Shown here one piece after another: positions 57,189 to 64,000 of a stretch of DNA of 64,000 nt. Source of the stretch: an uncultured Bacteroidia bacterium. GTDB taxonomy: Bacteria > Bacteroidota > Bacteroidia > Bacteroidales > UBA932. Each line of letters begins with the position of its first letter. Positions within the stretch are counted from its first letter, which is position 1. The stretch is from NCBI GenBank assembly GCA_902794005.1, contig CADBFO010000017.1:1-64000 (forward strand), given 5' to 3'. The translations under genes and the position numbers were made by a program. Under the pieces are notes generated by a model, which ran no database searches, had not been told where the DNA came from, and saw only the letters and a program-made list of their open reading frames with translations.

Positions 57189-57710
57189 ATGAAAAAAATA
57201 TTGACCCTTGCCCTGCTTCTGTGCGGTATCGTCGCCGGAGCACAAGACCTTGAAGGTACATTTACCCAGGCCAAGACTTTGAAAATTTCCGGCCGTGTCA
57301 TCAAGAGCGAAGGAACCATTACCTATTCCGCTCCCGACCAGCTGGCCATGCTTTATACCAAACCCGACGGGGACTATTTCATCATTGACGGCCCCTATCT
57401 CCGCATGGATATGCGGGGCGTTGCCCTGGATGTGAATACGGAGAACAACAAAACGGTCAAAGCCCAGCGGAACGCCATCCTGTACGGCATTGCCGGAAGA
57501 TATGAGGAGATTGCCAGGGAAATGGATGCGGACTGCACCGTTTCGGCCGGGAAGGACGGAGGCAAGCACGTGGTTATCAAGGTGCGCAAGGCCCTCCCCA
57601 AGGGCTATACTGGAATGGAACTGGACTACAAGAAGAACGGGCAGCTCCGGCGCATGGTCCTGGAGGAATTCGGCGACATCAGCACCGAGTACATCCTTAC
57701 GGTAAATTAG
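57189..57710 (+). CDS. LolA-like outer-membrane lipoprotein carrier
   Basis: 173-residue exported protein (signal peptide MKKILTLALLLCGIVAGA). The body has the half-barrel pattern of LolA/DUF2092-type carriers: GRVIKSEGTITYSAPDQLAMLY, then PDGDYFIIDGPYLRMDMRG and a beta-rich C-terminus. It probably shuttles lipoproteins or lipids across the periplasm; assignment rests on pattern memory rather than an alignment. Start set at ATG 57189; a longer frame upstream overlaps the clpC promoter region. The next gene, gyrA, has its own promoter. Confidence 0.7.
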   Translation: MKKILTLALLLCGIVAGAQDLEGTFTQAKTLKISGRVIKSEGTITYSAPDQLAMLYTKPDGDYFIIDGPYLRMDMRGVALDVNTENNKTVKAQRNAILYGIAGRYEEIAREMDADCTVSAGKDGGKHVVIKVRKALPKGYTGMELDYKKNGQLRRMVLEEFGDISTEYILTVN

Positions 57711-57712
57711 TG

Positions 57713-57743
57713 TTTGAAAAACCGAATAATTTGCTTATCTTTG
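57713..57743 (+). promoter_or_regulatory. Promoter of gyrA
   Basis: TTTG at 57713-57716 and TATCTTTG at 57736-57743 are 19 bases apart, a strong match. The gyrA ATG is 27 bases downstream. Confidence 0.8.
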
Positions 57744-57769
57744 TATGTTATAAAGAAAGGTAAGTAAAT

Positions 57770-60328
57770 ATGGATATTAACGAAGAGAAGAACATCCCCG
57801 AAGAAGGTCTGGGTGGAGCCGGTTACATCGAGCAGGTAGAGATAGACCACGAGATGCGCACGGCATACATCGACTACTCCATGTCGGTAATTGTGTCCCG
57901 TGCCCTCCCGGACGCTCGGGACGGTCTCAAGCCAGTCCAGCGCCGTGTCCTTTTCGGCATGGACAATATGGGCCTCAGTTTCAGTGGCCAGACCAAGAAG
58001 AGCGCCCGTATCGTGGGTGAAGTGATGGGTAAGTTCCACCCGCACGGAGACTCCAGCGTATATGATGCCATGGTCCGTCTGGGCCAGGAATGGAACCAGC
58101 GTTACCCCATGGTCAAGGGGCAGGGCAACTTCGGCTCTGTGGACGGCGATTCTCCGGCCGCCATGCGTTATACGGAGGCCAAACTTCAGAAAATGGCGGA
58201 AGATGTCCTGGGAGACATGGACAAGGACACCGTGGACATGACCCTCAATTTCGACGACACGCTCGAAGAACCCACCGTCCTCCCCACCAAGGCTCCGCTG
58301 CTTCTTCTGAACGGCGCTTCCGGTATTGCCGTAGGTATGGCCACCAACATGGCTCCCCACAACCTGGGAGAGTGCTGCGACGCCATCTGCGCCTATATCG
58401 ACAATCCCGAGATTACCACCGACGAGCTCATGCAGTACATCAAAGGTCCGGATTTCCCGACCGGCGGCATTGTCATGGGCAAGTCCGGTATCAAGGAAGC
58501 TTATGAAACCGGCCGCGGCCGCGTGGTCATCCGGTCCAAGACGGAAATCGAGGTGGATGAGCACGGTCGCGAAACCATCGTGGTGACGGAGATTCCGTAC
58601 ATGGTGAACAAGCGGGAGATGATTGAGAAAATCGCCCAGCTGGCCGACGACAAAAAGGTGGAGGGCATCTCCTACATCAACGATGAGAGTTCCCGCGGTG
58701 AAACCCGCGTGATCATCCGTCTCAAGCAGGGAACCAACTCCGGCGTGGTGCTCAACATGCTGTTCAAGTACAGCCCCCTGCAGAGCAGTTTCTCCTTTAA
58801 CAATGTGGCTTTGGTCAAGGGGCGTCCCCGCACCCTCAGCCTCAAGGAAATCATCAAGGAATTCGTGGACTTCCGCCACGAGGTGGTGGTGCGCCGCACC
58901 AAGTTCGAACTGGACAAGGCCCAGAAGCGTGCCCATATCCTGGAAGGCCTCCTCAAGGCCATGGACCTCATTGACGAGATTGTCCATATCATCCGCTATG
59001 AGTCCAAGAGCATCGACGAAGCCCGCCAGATGCTGGTGGACCGTTACCAGTTCTCCGACGTCCAGGCGGCCGCCATCGTGGAAATGCGTCTGCGTCAGCT
59101 CGTCGGCCTGGAGCGCGAGAAGCTCCGCAGCGAGTACGACGACCTCATGAAATTCATCGATCGCTGCAATGTCATCCTCGGCTCTGTCGAGGAGCAGTTC
59201 AAGGTCGTCAAGGACGAGACCATGGATCTCAAGGCCCGTTACGGAGATCCCCGCCGCACGGAAATCACCCTCGCGGAAGACGAGTTCAACCCCGAGGACT
59301 TCTATGCCGATGAAGACCAGGTCATCACCATTTCCCATCTGGGTTACATCAAGCGCACCGCGCTCACCGAATTCCGCACGCAGAACCGTGGCGGCGTGGG
59401 CATGAAGGGCAGCGCCACCCGTGACGAAGACTTCATCGAACACATCTATATCGCCAATACCCACAGCACCATGCTCCTGTTCACCCAGAAGGGCAAGTGC
59501 TACTGGCTCAAGGTCTATGAAATCCCGGAAGGCAACCGCACCTCCAAGGGCCGTGCCATCCAGAATATACTGATGATAGACCCGGATGACAGCGTCCGCG
59601 CCTATCTGAATGTCAAAACCCTGAAGGACGAGGAGTTCATCAACAACAATTTCATCTTGATGGTCACCCGGAAGGGCGTCGTGAAGAAGACTTCCCTCGA
59701 AGCCTATTCCCGCCCGCGGACCAACGGCGTGAATGCCATCAACATCCGTGAGGACGATGAACTGCTGGAGGCCATCCTCACCAACGGCCGTTGCAACGTG
59801 ATGATTGCAGCCCACGGAGGACGGTGCGTCCGCTTCGACGAGGCAGAGGCCCGCGCCATGGGCAGAACCTCTACCGGCGTCCGTGGCATCAATCTTGATG
59901 AAGGAGATTATGTGGTCGGTGTCGTCTGCCAGGATCCCCAGGCGGAAGACGTGGAAAAGCACCAGGTGCTGGCCGTATCTGAAAATGGCTACGGCAAAAG
60001 ATCCGACCCGATGGACTACCGTCAGACCGCAAGGGGTGCCAAGGGTGTCAGAACCCTGAACATCACGGAAAAGACCGGCAATCTGGTGGCGATCAAGAAT
60101 GTCACCGATGAAGATGACCTGATGATCATCTGCCGCAGCGGAATGACCATCCGAATGCCTGTCAACACCATTCGTGTTGCCGGACGTGCCACCCAGGGCG
60201 TCAAGCTCATCAACATCCGGGAGAAGGATGCCATCGCCGCCATCTCCGTCGTCGCCCACAACGATGAGGAAGAAAGCCAGGCCGCAGAAGGAACCCCTCT
60301 TGCCGAAGCTACACCTACAGAAGAATAA
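57770..60328 (+). CDS. gyrA: DNA gyrase subunit A
   Basis: Breaks and rejoins DNA with GyrB to introduce negative supercoils. 852 residues. The catalytic Tyr sits in [10 protein letters not shown]. The quinolone-resistance region reads [10 protein letters not shown] with the wild-type Ser and Asp of the E. coli 83/87 positions, so no common resistance substitution is seen. The C-terminal domain (from about residue 520) carries QNRGGVG, a degenerate GyrA box, and six repeats such as VARNAIN. Promoter at 57713-57743. The TPR gene follows 20 bases later. Confidence 0.95.
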   Translation: MDINEEKNIPEEGLGGAGYIEQVEIDHEMRTAYIDYSMSVIVSRALPDARDGLKPVQRRVLFGMDNMGLSFSGQTKKSARIVGEVMGKFHPHGDSSVYDAMVRLGQEWNQRYPMVKGQGNFGSVDGDSPAAMRYTEAKLQKMAEDVLGDMDKDTVDMTLNFDDTLEEPTVLPTKAPLLLLNGASGIAVGMATNMAPHNLGECCDAICAYIDNPEITTDELMQYIKGPDFPTGGIVMGKSGIKEAYETGRGRVVIRSKTEIEVDEHGRETIVVTEIPYMVNKREMIEKIAQLADDKKVEGISYINDESSRGETRVIIRLKQGTNSGVVLNMLFKYSPLQSSFSFNNVALVKGRPRTLSLKEIIKEFVDFRHEVVVRRTKFELDKAQKRAHILEGLLKAMDLIDEIVHIIRYESKSIDEARQMLVDRYQFSDVQAAAIVEMRLRQLVGLEREKLRSEYDDLMKFIDRCNVILGSVEEQFKVVKDETMDLKARYGDPRRTEITLAEDEFNPEDFYADEDQVITISHLGYIKRTALTEFRTQNRGGVGMKGSATRDEDFIEHIYIANTHSTMLLFTQKGKCYWLKVYEIPEGNRTSKGRAIQNILMIDPDDSVRAYLNVKTLKDEEFINNNFILMVTRKGVVKKTSLEAYSRPRTNGVNAINIREDDELLEAILTNGRCNVMIAAHGGRCVRFDEAEARAMGRTSTGVRGINLDEGDYVVGVVCQDPQAEDVEKHQVLAVSENGYGKRSDPMDYRQTARGAKGVRTLNITEKTGNLVAIKNVTDEDDLMIICRSGMTIRMPVNTIRVAGRATQGVKLINIREKDAIAAISVVAHNDEEESQAAEGTPLAEATPTEE

Positions 60329-60348
60329 TTATCTAACCAGTTACTAGT

Positions 60349-61650
60349 ATGAAAAAGCTGTTATTCACCCTCGCGCTTGTCTGCTCCCTGCAGTTTGCGT
60401 ATGCTCAGAAGTCCGATGCCGACATGCAGAAGGCCGTTGACAAGGCCCTTGCAGCCGCTCAGGATGCCAAGAAGGGCACCAAAGCCAATACTTGGATGAA
60501 CCTGGCCAAGGCTTATATGGCCGCCTATAACAATCCTATCGCCAACATCACCCCCGGTGTGGACAAGTCCACCTTCGGAATGATGAACAAGGAGCAGCCC
60601 GCCTCCGTGTCCAATGTGACCCTTGGCGGCGAAGCCTATGAAAAGCTGCAGCTCTCCCACATGGATGTGTACTTCAACCAGGCCGGTATGCTTTCCTTCG
60701 CAGATGTGACCAAGCCCTCCGTCCCCGGAGATCTTCTGGGAGAGGCTGCCAAGGCCTATGTGAAGGCTTTCGAACTCGGTGCCAAGGAAAAGGACGTGGA
60801 TCCCAAACTTCAGGAGGTTGTAAACGCCTATTACAACGACGCTTTCACCGCCTATACCCTCGGTGATATGGCAAAAGCCAGCGACCTGTTCAAAGGTGCC
60901 GCCGACTGGTCCATGACCCCTCCCTGCTCCGTGAAGAACGATGACGCCGCCTACAACTGCGCTTTCACCGCCCTCGCCTCCAAGAACTACGACCGTGCCA
61001 TCGAGTACTACAACAAGTGCCTTGCCAACGGTTACACCTCCGAGGGTAACATCTATGCCGCCCTTTCCGAGTGCTCCCTGGCCAAGGCCGATACCCTGGC
61101 CGCCAAGGATTATCTGGCCACCGGTCTTACCTCTTACCCGGACAACGCTTCCATCCTTACCAGCCTCATCAACCTGTACCTCCAGACCAATGAGGATCCC
61201 AAGAAAATTGTGGAACTCCTGGATGAAGCCAAGAAGGCCATGCCCGACAATCCTTCCCTCTATTATGTAGAAGGTAACATCTATACCGGTGTCAAGGATT
61301 TCGATGCGGCCATTGCCGCTTACAACAAGGGCCTTGAAATCGACCCCAAGTACGATATGGCCTATTACGGCATCGCCAACGTGGCCCTGAAGAAGGGCGA
61401 GGCCCTCGTAGAGGAAATGAACGCCCTCGACGTCCGTGAGTGGAAGAAGTACGATGAACTCAACGCCCAGCTGGTCGGTGTTTACGAAAGCGCCATCGAG
61501 CCCTTCGAGAAGTGCTACGAAGTAAGCTCCAACCCCGACGTGAAGGCTGCTGCCGCAGACTTCCTCAAGAGACTGAACTTCCAGCTCCGCGGCGTGGATC
61601 CCAAGTACCAGGCCGCTTACGAAAAGTGGAACGAGATTGTCGCCCAGTAG
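60349..61650 (+). CDS. Exported TPR-repeat protein
   Basis: 433 residues, signal peptide (MKKLLFTLALVCSLQFAYA), then tetratricopeptide-like repeats covering most of the protein. They are clearest at AYNCAFTALASKNYDRAIEY, GNIYAALSECSLAKADTLAA and YYVEGNIYTGVKDFDAAIAA (about residues 200-345). Predicted periplasmic protein-binding scaffold. It follows gyrA by 20 bases; the pair is often conserved in Bacteroidetes. Transcription ends at the terminator at 61678-61709. Confidence 0.85.
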   Translation: MKKLLFTLALVCSLQFAYAQKSDADMQKAVDKALAAAQDAKKGTKANTWMNLAKAYMAAYNNPIANITPGVDKSTFGMMNKEQPASVSNVTLGGEAYEKLQLSHMDVYFNQAGMLSFADVTKPSVPGDLLGEAAKAYVKAFELGAKEKDVDPKLQEVVNAYYNDAFTAYTLGDMAKASDLFKGAADWSMTPPCSVKNDDAAYNCAFTALASKNYDRAIEYYNKCLANGYTSEGNIYAALSECSLAKADTLAAKDYLATGLTSYPDNASILTSLINLYLQTNEDPKKIVELLDEAKKAMPDNPSLYYVEGNIYTGVKDFDAAIAAYNKGLEIDPKYDMAYYGIANVALKKGEALVEEMNALDVREWKKYDELNAQLVGVYESAIEPFEKCYEVSSNPDVKAAAADFLKRLNFQLRGVDPKYQAAYEKWNEIVAQ

Positions 61651-61677
61651 GCGTATTCATGTCTTCCCTGCATCGAA

Positions 61678-61709
61678 AAGCTCCGTTCGTCATGAACGGG
61701 GCTTTTTTT
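61678..61709 (+). terminator. Intrinsic terminator of the gyrA-TPR operon
   Basis: An 11-bp stem (61678-61688 with 61694-61704, one T-G pair) and a five-base loop are followed by seven T residues. Directly after it lies the 27-base interspersed repeat that also forms the phoH 3' end. Confidence 0.88.
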
Positions 61710-61735
61710 GTCATTCTGAGCGAAGCGAAGAATCT
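61709..61735. repeat. 27-nt interspersed repeat, forming the phoH 3' end
   Basis: Begins TGTCATTCTGAG and is the exact reverse complement of 2048-2074. Read on the minus strand it encodes the last seven residues of PhoH (DSSLRSE) and supplies its TGA stop (61711-61713). See finding for the consequence. Confidence 0.9.
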
Positions 61736-62664
61736 TTCCGGTCGAAGGCTTTTACGATTTTGGTGACGAGGGGGTGGCGGACAATGTCTTCGTTCGTGAA
61801 ACGGATGGTGGCGATGCCTTTGATGCCGTCCAGAAGGCGGATGCCGGTGAGGAGACCGCTGTCTTCCCGGCGGGGAAGGTCTATCTGGGTGGCGTCTCCC
61901 GTGACGATGAATTTGGCGCTGGGGCCCATGCGGGTGAGGAACATCTTGAGCTGGCCCAGGTTGGTGTTCTGGGCTTCGTCCAGGATGACGCAGGCCCGGT
62001 CCAGGGTGCGGCCGCGCATGTAGGCGAGGGGAGCAATCTGGATGGTTCCGTCGGCCATGAATTCCTGAAGCTTGCGGGAAGGAATCATGTCCGAAAGGGC
62101 GTCGTAGAGGGGTTGCAGATACGGATCCAGCTTTTCTTTAAGGTCTCCGGGCAGGAAGCCCAGCCGCTCGCCGGCTTCTACGGCCGGGCGGGTGAGGATG
62201 ATGCGTTTGATTTCCCTGTTCTTGAGGGCGCGCACTGCCAGGGCGATGGCCATATAGGTTTTTCCTGTACCGGCCGGGCCGATGGCGAAGATGAGGTCAT
62301 GGTCGAAATAGGCTTTTACCAGTTCCTGCTGGGTCTTGTTTCGGGCGCGGATGGGCTTGCCGTCGGTCCCGTGGACGATGACGGCGTCGCCTGTCAGGAC
62401 AAAATGTCCGTTGCTGTTTCCGGAGAAAATATCTTCCACGTCATAGACGGTGAGATTCATCTTGTGGTGGCGCCGTTCCACCAGTTCTGCAAAGCGGATA
62501 TTGAACTCCGAGATGTCGCTTTCGCGGCCTTCCAGGATGAGTTCGTTTCCACGCGCAACTACTTTAAGATGGGGAAAATAGGTGCAGAATTCGGAAAGGA
62601 TCTTGTTCCCGACGCCATAAATCTCAATAGGGTCGATGGCTTCCAGCTGGATTGTTTTCTTCAT
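61711..62664 (-). CDS. phoH: PhoH family ATPase
   Basis: 317 residues. P-loop ATPase/putative RNase helper of the PhoH/YbeZ family: Walker A FAIGPAGTGKTYMAIALAVR and Walker B ACVILDEAQNTNLGQLKMFLTRMG with the VTGDATQIDLP motif. An N-terminal KH-like segment (about 15-80) is present. It is involved in RNA metabolism and ribosome maturation, often with YbeY. Its last seven residues and the stop are encoded by an interspersed repeat, so the C-terminus may differ from relatives. The promoter is seven bases before the start. Confidence 0.9.
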   Translation of the reverse strand: MKKTIQLEAIDPIEIYGVGNKILSEFCTYFPHLKVVARGNELILEGRESDISEFNIRFAELVERRHHKMNLTVYDVEDIFSGNSNGHFVLTGDAVIVHGTDGKPIRARNKTQQELVKAYFDHDLIFAIGPAGTGKTYMAIALAVRALKNREIKRIILTRPAVEAGERLGFLPGDLKEKLDPYLQPLYDALSDMIPSRKLQEFMADGTIQIAPLAYMRGRTLDRACVILDEAQNTNLGQLKMFLTRMGPSAKFIVTGDATQIDLPRREDSGLLTGIRLLDGIKGIATIRFTNEDIVRHPLVTKIVKAFDRKDSSLRSE

Positions 62665-62671
62665 ATGGACA

Positions 62672-62679
62672 CAAATATA
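62672..62679 (-). promoter_or_regulatory. -7 box of phoH
   Basis: TATATTTG on the minus strand, seven bases before the phoH ATG. Confidence 0.6.
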
Positions 62680-62689
62680 CGACTTTTAT

Positions 62690-62720
62690 TTTGATGAACT
62701 TTGAAAAAAGCGTATTTTTG
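62690..62720 (+). promoter_or_regulatory. Promoter of the SPOR lipoprotein gene
   Basis: TTTG at 62690-62693 and TATTTTTG at 62713-62720 are 19 bases apart. Divergent from the phoH box. Confidence 0.75.
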
Positions 62721-62726
62721 CAGATT

Positions 62727-62734
62727 AAGGAGGA
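62727..62734 (+). promoter_or_regulatory. Strong Shine-Dalgarno site
   Basis: AAGGAGGA six bases before the ATG at 62741. Such sites are rare in this window and in the phylum, so translation of this lipoprotein is probably strong. Confidence 0.75.
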
Positions 62735-62740
62735 TTATGT

Positions 62741-63271
62741 ATGAAAAAGACCTTCGTCATATTACTGGCAATCACTCTGCTGTGTACCGGCAGTTGCGAT
62801 TTCGTGAGAACCCTGGCCGGCCGTCCTACCACGGCGCAGGTGGAGCAGATTCGTCTGGAACAGCTGGCCGCCGAGGAGGCCCGGCAGCAGGCCCGCCTGG
62901 ACTCGATGGCCCGGGTCGAAAAACAGATGGCTGATTCCCTGGCCGCTCTGGAAGCCCATTTGCTGGATTCCTTGACGCAGGCCAAGGGCACGATCCTGAA
63001 TCCGGCCAAGATGGGAGGATTGTTCACCACCAAACTGGAAGCCCGTTACTGCATTGTGGTCGGGGCATTCCGTGGCCGATACTATGCCGACCGCAAACTG
63101 AAAGCCTGCAATGAGGCCGGTTACAAGGCTTCCATCATCAGTTTCAGAAACGGTCTTCTGGCCGTGGCCGTGTGCCCTTCGGACAATCTCAACGAAACCG
63201 TACAAACCCTCAAACAGCTGCGCGGAAAGGGTGTCTGCCCTCCCGACAGCTGGATTCTTGTGAATCAATGA
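62741..63271 (+). CDS. SPOR-domain lipoprotein
   Basis: 176 residues. Lipobox CTGSC, so Cys19 is the lipidated residue. A charged helical stretch rich in Ala, Glu, Gln, Arg (about 30-80) leads to a SPOR-like domain (about 100-170; RYCIVVGAFRGRYYADRKLK, ISFRNGLLAVAVCPSDNLNE), which binds denuded peptidoglycan at division sites. A likely cell-division or envelope role. Preceded by an unusual strong Shine-Dalgarno; its stop TGA shares the A with the next ATG. Confidence 0.85.
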   Translation: MKKTFVILLAITLLCTGSCDFVRTLAGRPTTAQVEQIRLEQLAAEEARQQARLDSMARVEKQMADSLAALEAHLLDSLTQAKGTILNPAKMGGLFTTKLEARYCIVVGAFRGRYYADRKLKACNEAGYKASIISFRNGLLAVAVCPSDNLNETVQTLKQLRGKGVCPPDSWILVNQ

Positions 63272-64000
63272 TGAAACGCCTGCTCTCCCTCGTGGCTGCC
63301 CTTATGGTGGCCACCGGTCTCGATGCCCAATTCAGGACCCCGCTGGAAGATTTGGACGACTCCGAAACCGTCCGGGCCTTCAAGGAGCATGTGGCCTATC
63401 TGGCCGGTGCGCAGATGGAAGGCAGAAAAGCCGGGTCCGAGGGTGAGAAAATGGCCGCGGATTATCTCTCGGCAAAACTGAAGGAATACGGAGTCGATGT
63501 CCTGACTTCCAGTTCCGAATTCAAGATTGCCCAGGGGGCGGATACACTCACTTCCCGCAACGTGATCGGCCTTTTGCAGGGATGGGACAAGAGTATGAAC
63601 GGCCGATACATCGTAGTGGGCGCCCGTATGGACAACCTGGGCATGGATCGGCTTACGGTTGACGGAGAGGTGGTGAACCGCACCTATTATGGCGCCAACG
63701 GCAATGCTTCCGGCATGGCCATGCTTCTGGAACTGGCGCAGAAACTGTCCTATGCCCGAACCCTTCTTCGCCGGAGCATCCTCTTTGTCGGATTCGGCTC
63801 CTCGTGCGAGTCTTTTGCCGGGTCGTGGTATTTCCTTAACCGGGCATTTTCCTCGGATGTGGAATACATCGACGCCATGGTGAATCTGGACATGCTGGGC
63901 CTTGAACAAAACGGATTTCAGGTCTATACCGCCTCCAATCAGGATTTGAACGCCCTTGTACAGAGTCTCCAGGGAGAACTGCTCCCCATCCAGGCGCAGA
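63271..64000 (+). CDS. M28 family peptidase homologue with degenerate metal site (3' end outside window)
   Basis: Signal peptide at residues ~1-19 (MKRLLSLVAALMVATGLDA). The fold matches M28 aminopeptidases, with VGARMDNLG, GANGNASGMAMLLELA, FGSSCESFAGSWYF and VNLDMLG in the family order. Expected ligands differ: the usual HxD His is Arg119, the GADDNASG Asp pair is Asn143-Gly144, and the general-base Glu (EE) is Cys179-Glu180. Asp121 and Asp207 remain. It is therefore probably a non-catalytic homologue. The window ends before the C-terminus. ATG 63268 is an alternative start one residue longer. Confidence 0.8.
   Translation, partial: MKRLLSLVAALMVATGLDAQFRTPLEDLDDSETVRAFKEHVAYLAGAQMEGRKAGSEGEKMAADYLSAKLKEYGVDVLTSSSEFKIAQGADTLTSRNVIGLLQGWDKSMNGRYIVVGARMDNLGMDRLTVDGEVVNRTYYGANGNASGMAMLLELAQKLSYARTLLRRSILFVGFGSSCESFAGSWYFLNRAFSSDVEYIDAMVNLDMLGLEQNGFQVYTASNQDLNALVQSLQGELLPIQAQ

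Noticed and set aside
57707-60259. 850-codon open frame antisense to gyrA
   Set aside because: It is the complement of a highly conserved gene with strong codon bias, which produces long antisense frames; no domain pattern is visible.

Overview
The window comes from a Bacteroidota genome, most likely a Bacteroidales member with a GC-rich chromosome (inferred). Promoters follow the Bacteroidetes pattern (TAnnTTTG at -7, sometimes TTTG about 19-20 bases upstream). Shine-Dalgarno sites are scarce, and the families are typical of the group: DUF4837, DUF4251, BACON, S46 and C69 peptidases, HU-CCDC81-like, LolA, SPOR, GRP sugar transporter. The species cannot be fixed from the sequence; a gut-type host-associated anaerobe is a reasonable inference.

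Layout. 1-11 kb: the end of a phosphohexomutase gene, envelope genes (two M23 peptidases, dxr, rseP), ruvX-def on the opposite strand, then lipoproteins (DUF4837, BACON) and a secreted M6 metalloprotease. 11-14 kb: tRNA-Glu, rpsT and tRNA-Pro, a ribokinase/sugar-transporter operon, and tRNA-Asn. 14-20 kb: an HU-like membrane protein with a PEPVA repeat, acyl-ACP thioesterase, an AspT-type transporter, NUDIX, a DUF4922/HIT-like enzyme and murI. 20-23 kb: a NamZ-type muramidase and a Ser-rich DUF6515-like protein, flanked by two related palindromes. 23-34 kb: a C69-peptidase/sialidase fusion, prfB, pncA-pncB (NAD salvage), an S46 dipeptidyl peptidase, DUF4251, EamA and a UvrD helicase.

34.3-43.2 kb is the accessory part. 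A visibly AT-rich block (34.6-37.5 kb) holds seven small unknown genes, most of them membrane or exported proteins. It is followed by a STAND-like ATPase with palindromes over its promoter, a conserved Bacteroidetes protein, a VapBC-type toxin-antitoxin pair, an LRR lipoprotein, a membrane Ser/Thr kinase and a predicted outer-membrane protein.

43-64 kb returns to core functions: an AI-2E transporter, a second peptide deformylase that carries an export signal, deoD, a C69 dipeptidase, a nucleoside phosphorylase, and the thrA-metX-metY methionine operon, in which metX is broken by an internal deletion, with a divergent Lrp regulator. Then come an esterase, a 41-codon gene with its own promoter, a Clp ATPase that lacks the middle domain, a LolA-like protein, gyrA, a TPR protein, phoH, a SPOR lipoprotein, and the start of an M28 peptidase whose metal ligands are degenerate.

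The most unusual features are the peptidase-sialidase fusion, the exported deformylase, the small membrane-protein island, an interspersed repeat that encodes the end of PhoH, the twin palindromes around namZ, four convergent gene pairs that share a 4-base stop overlap, and many -7 boxes placed 4-9 bases before start codons, which suggests leaderless messages.
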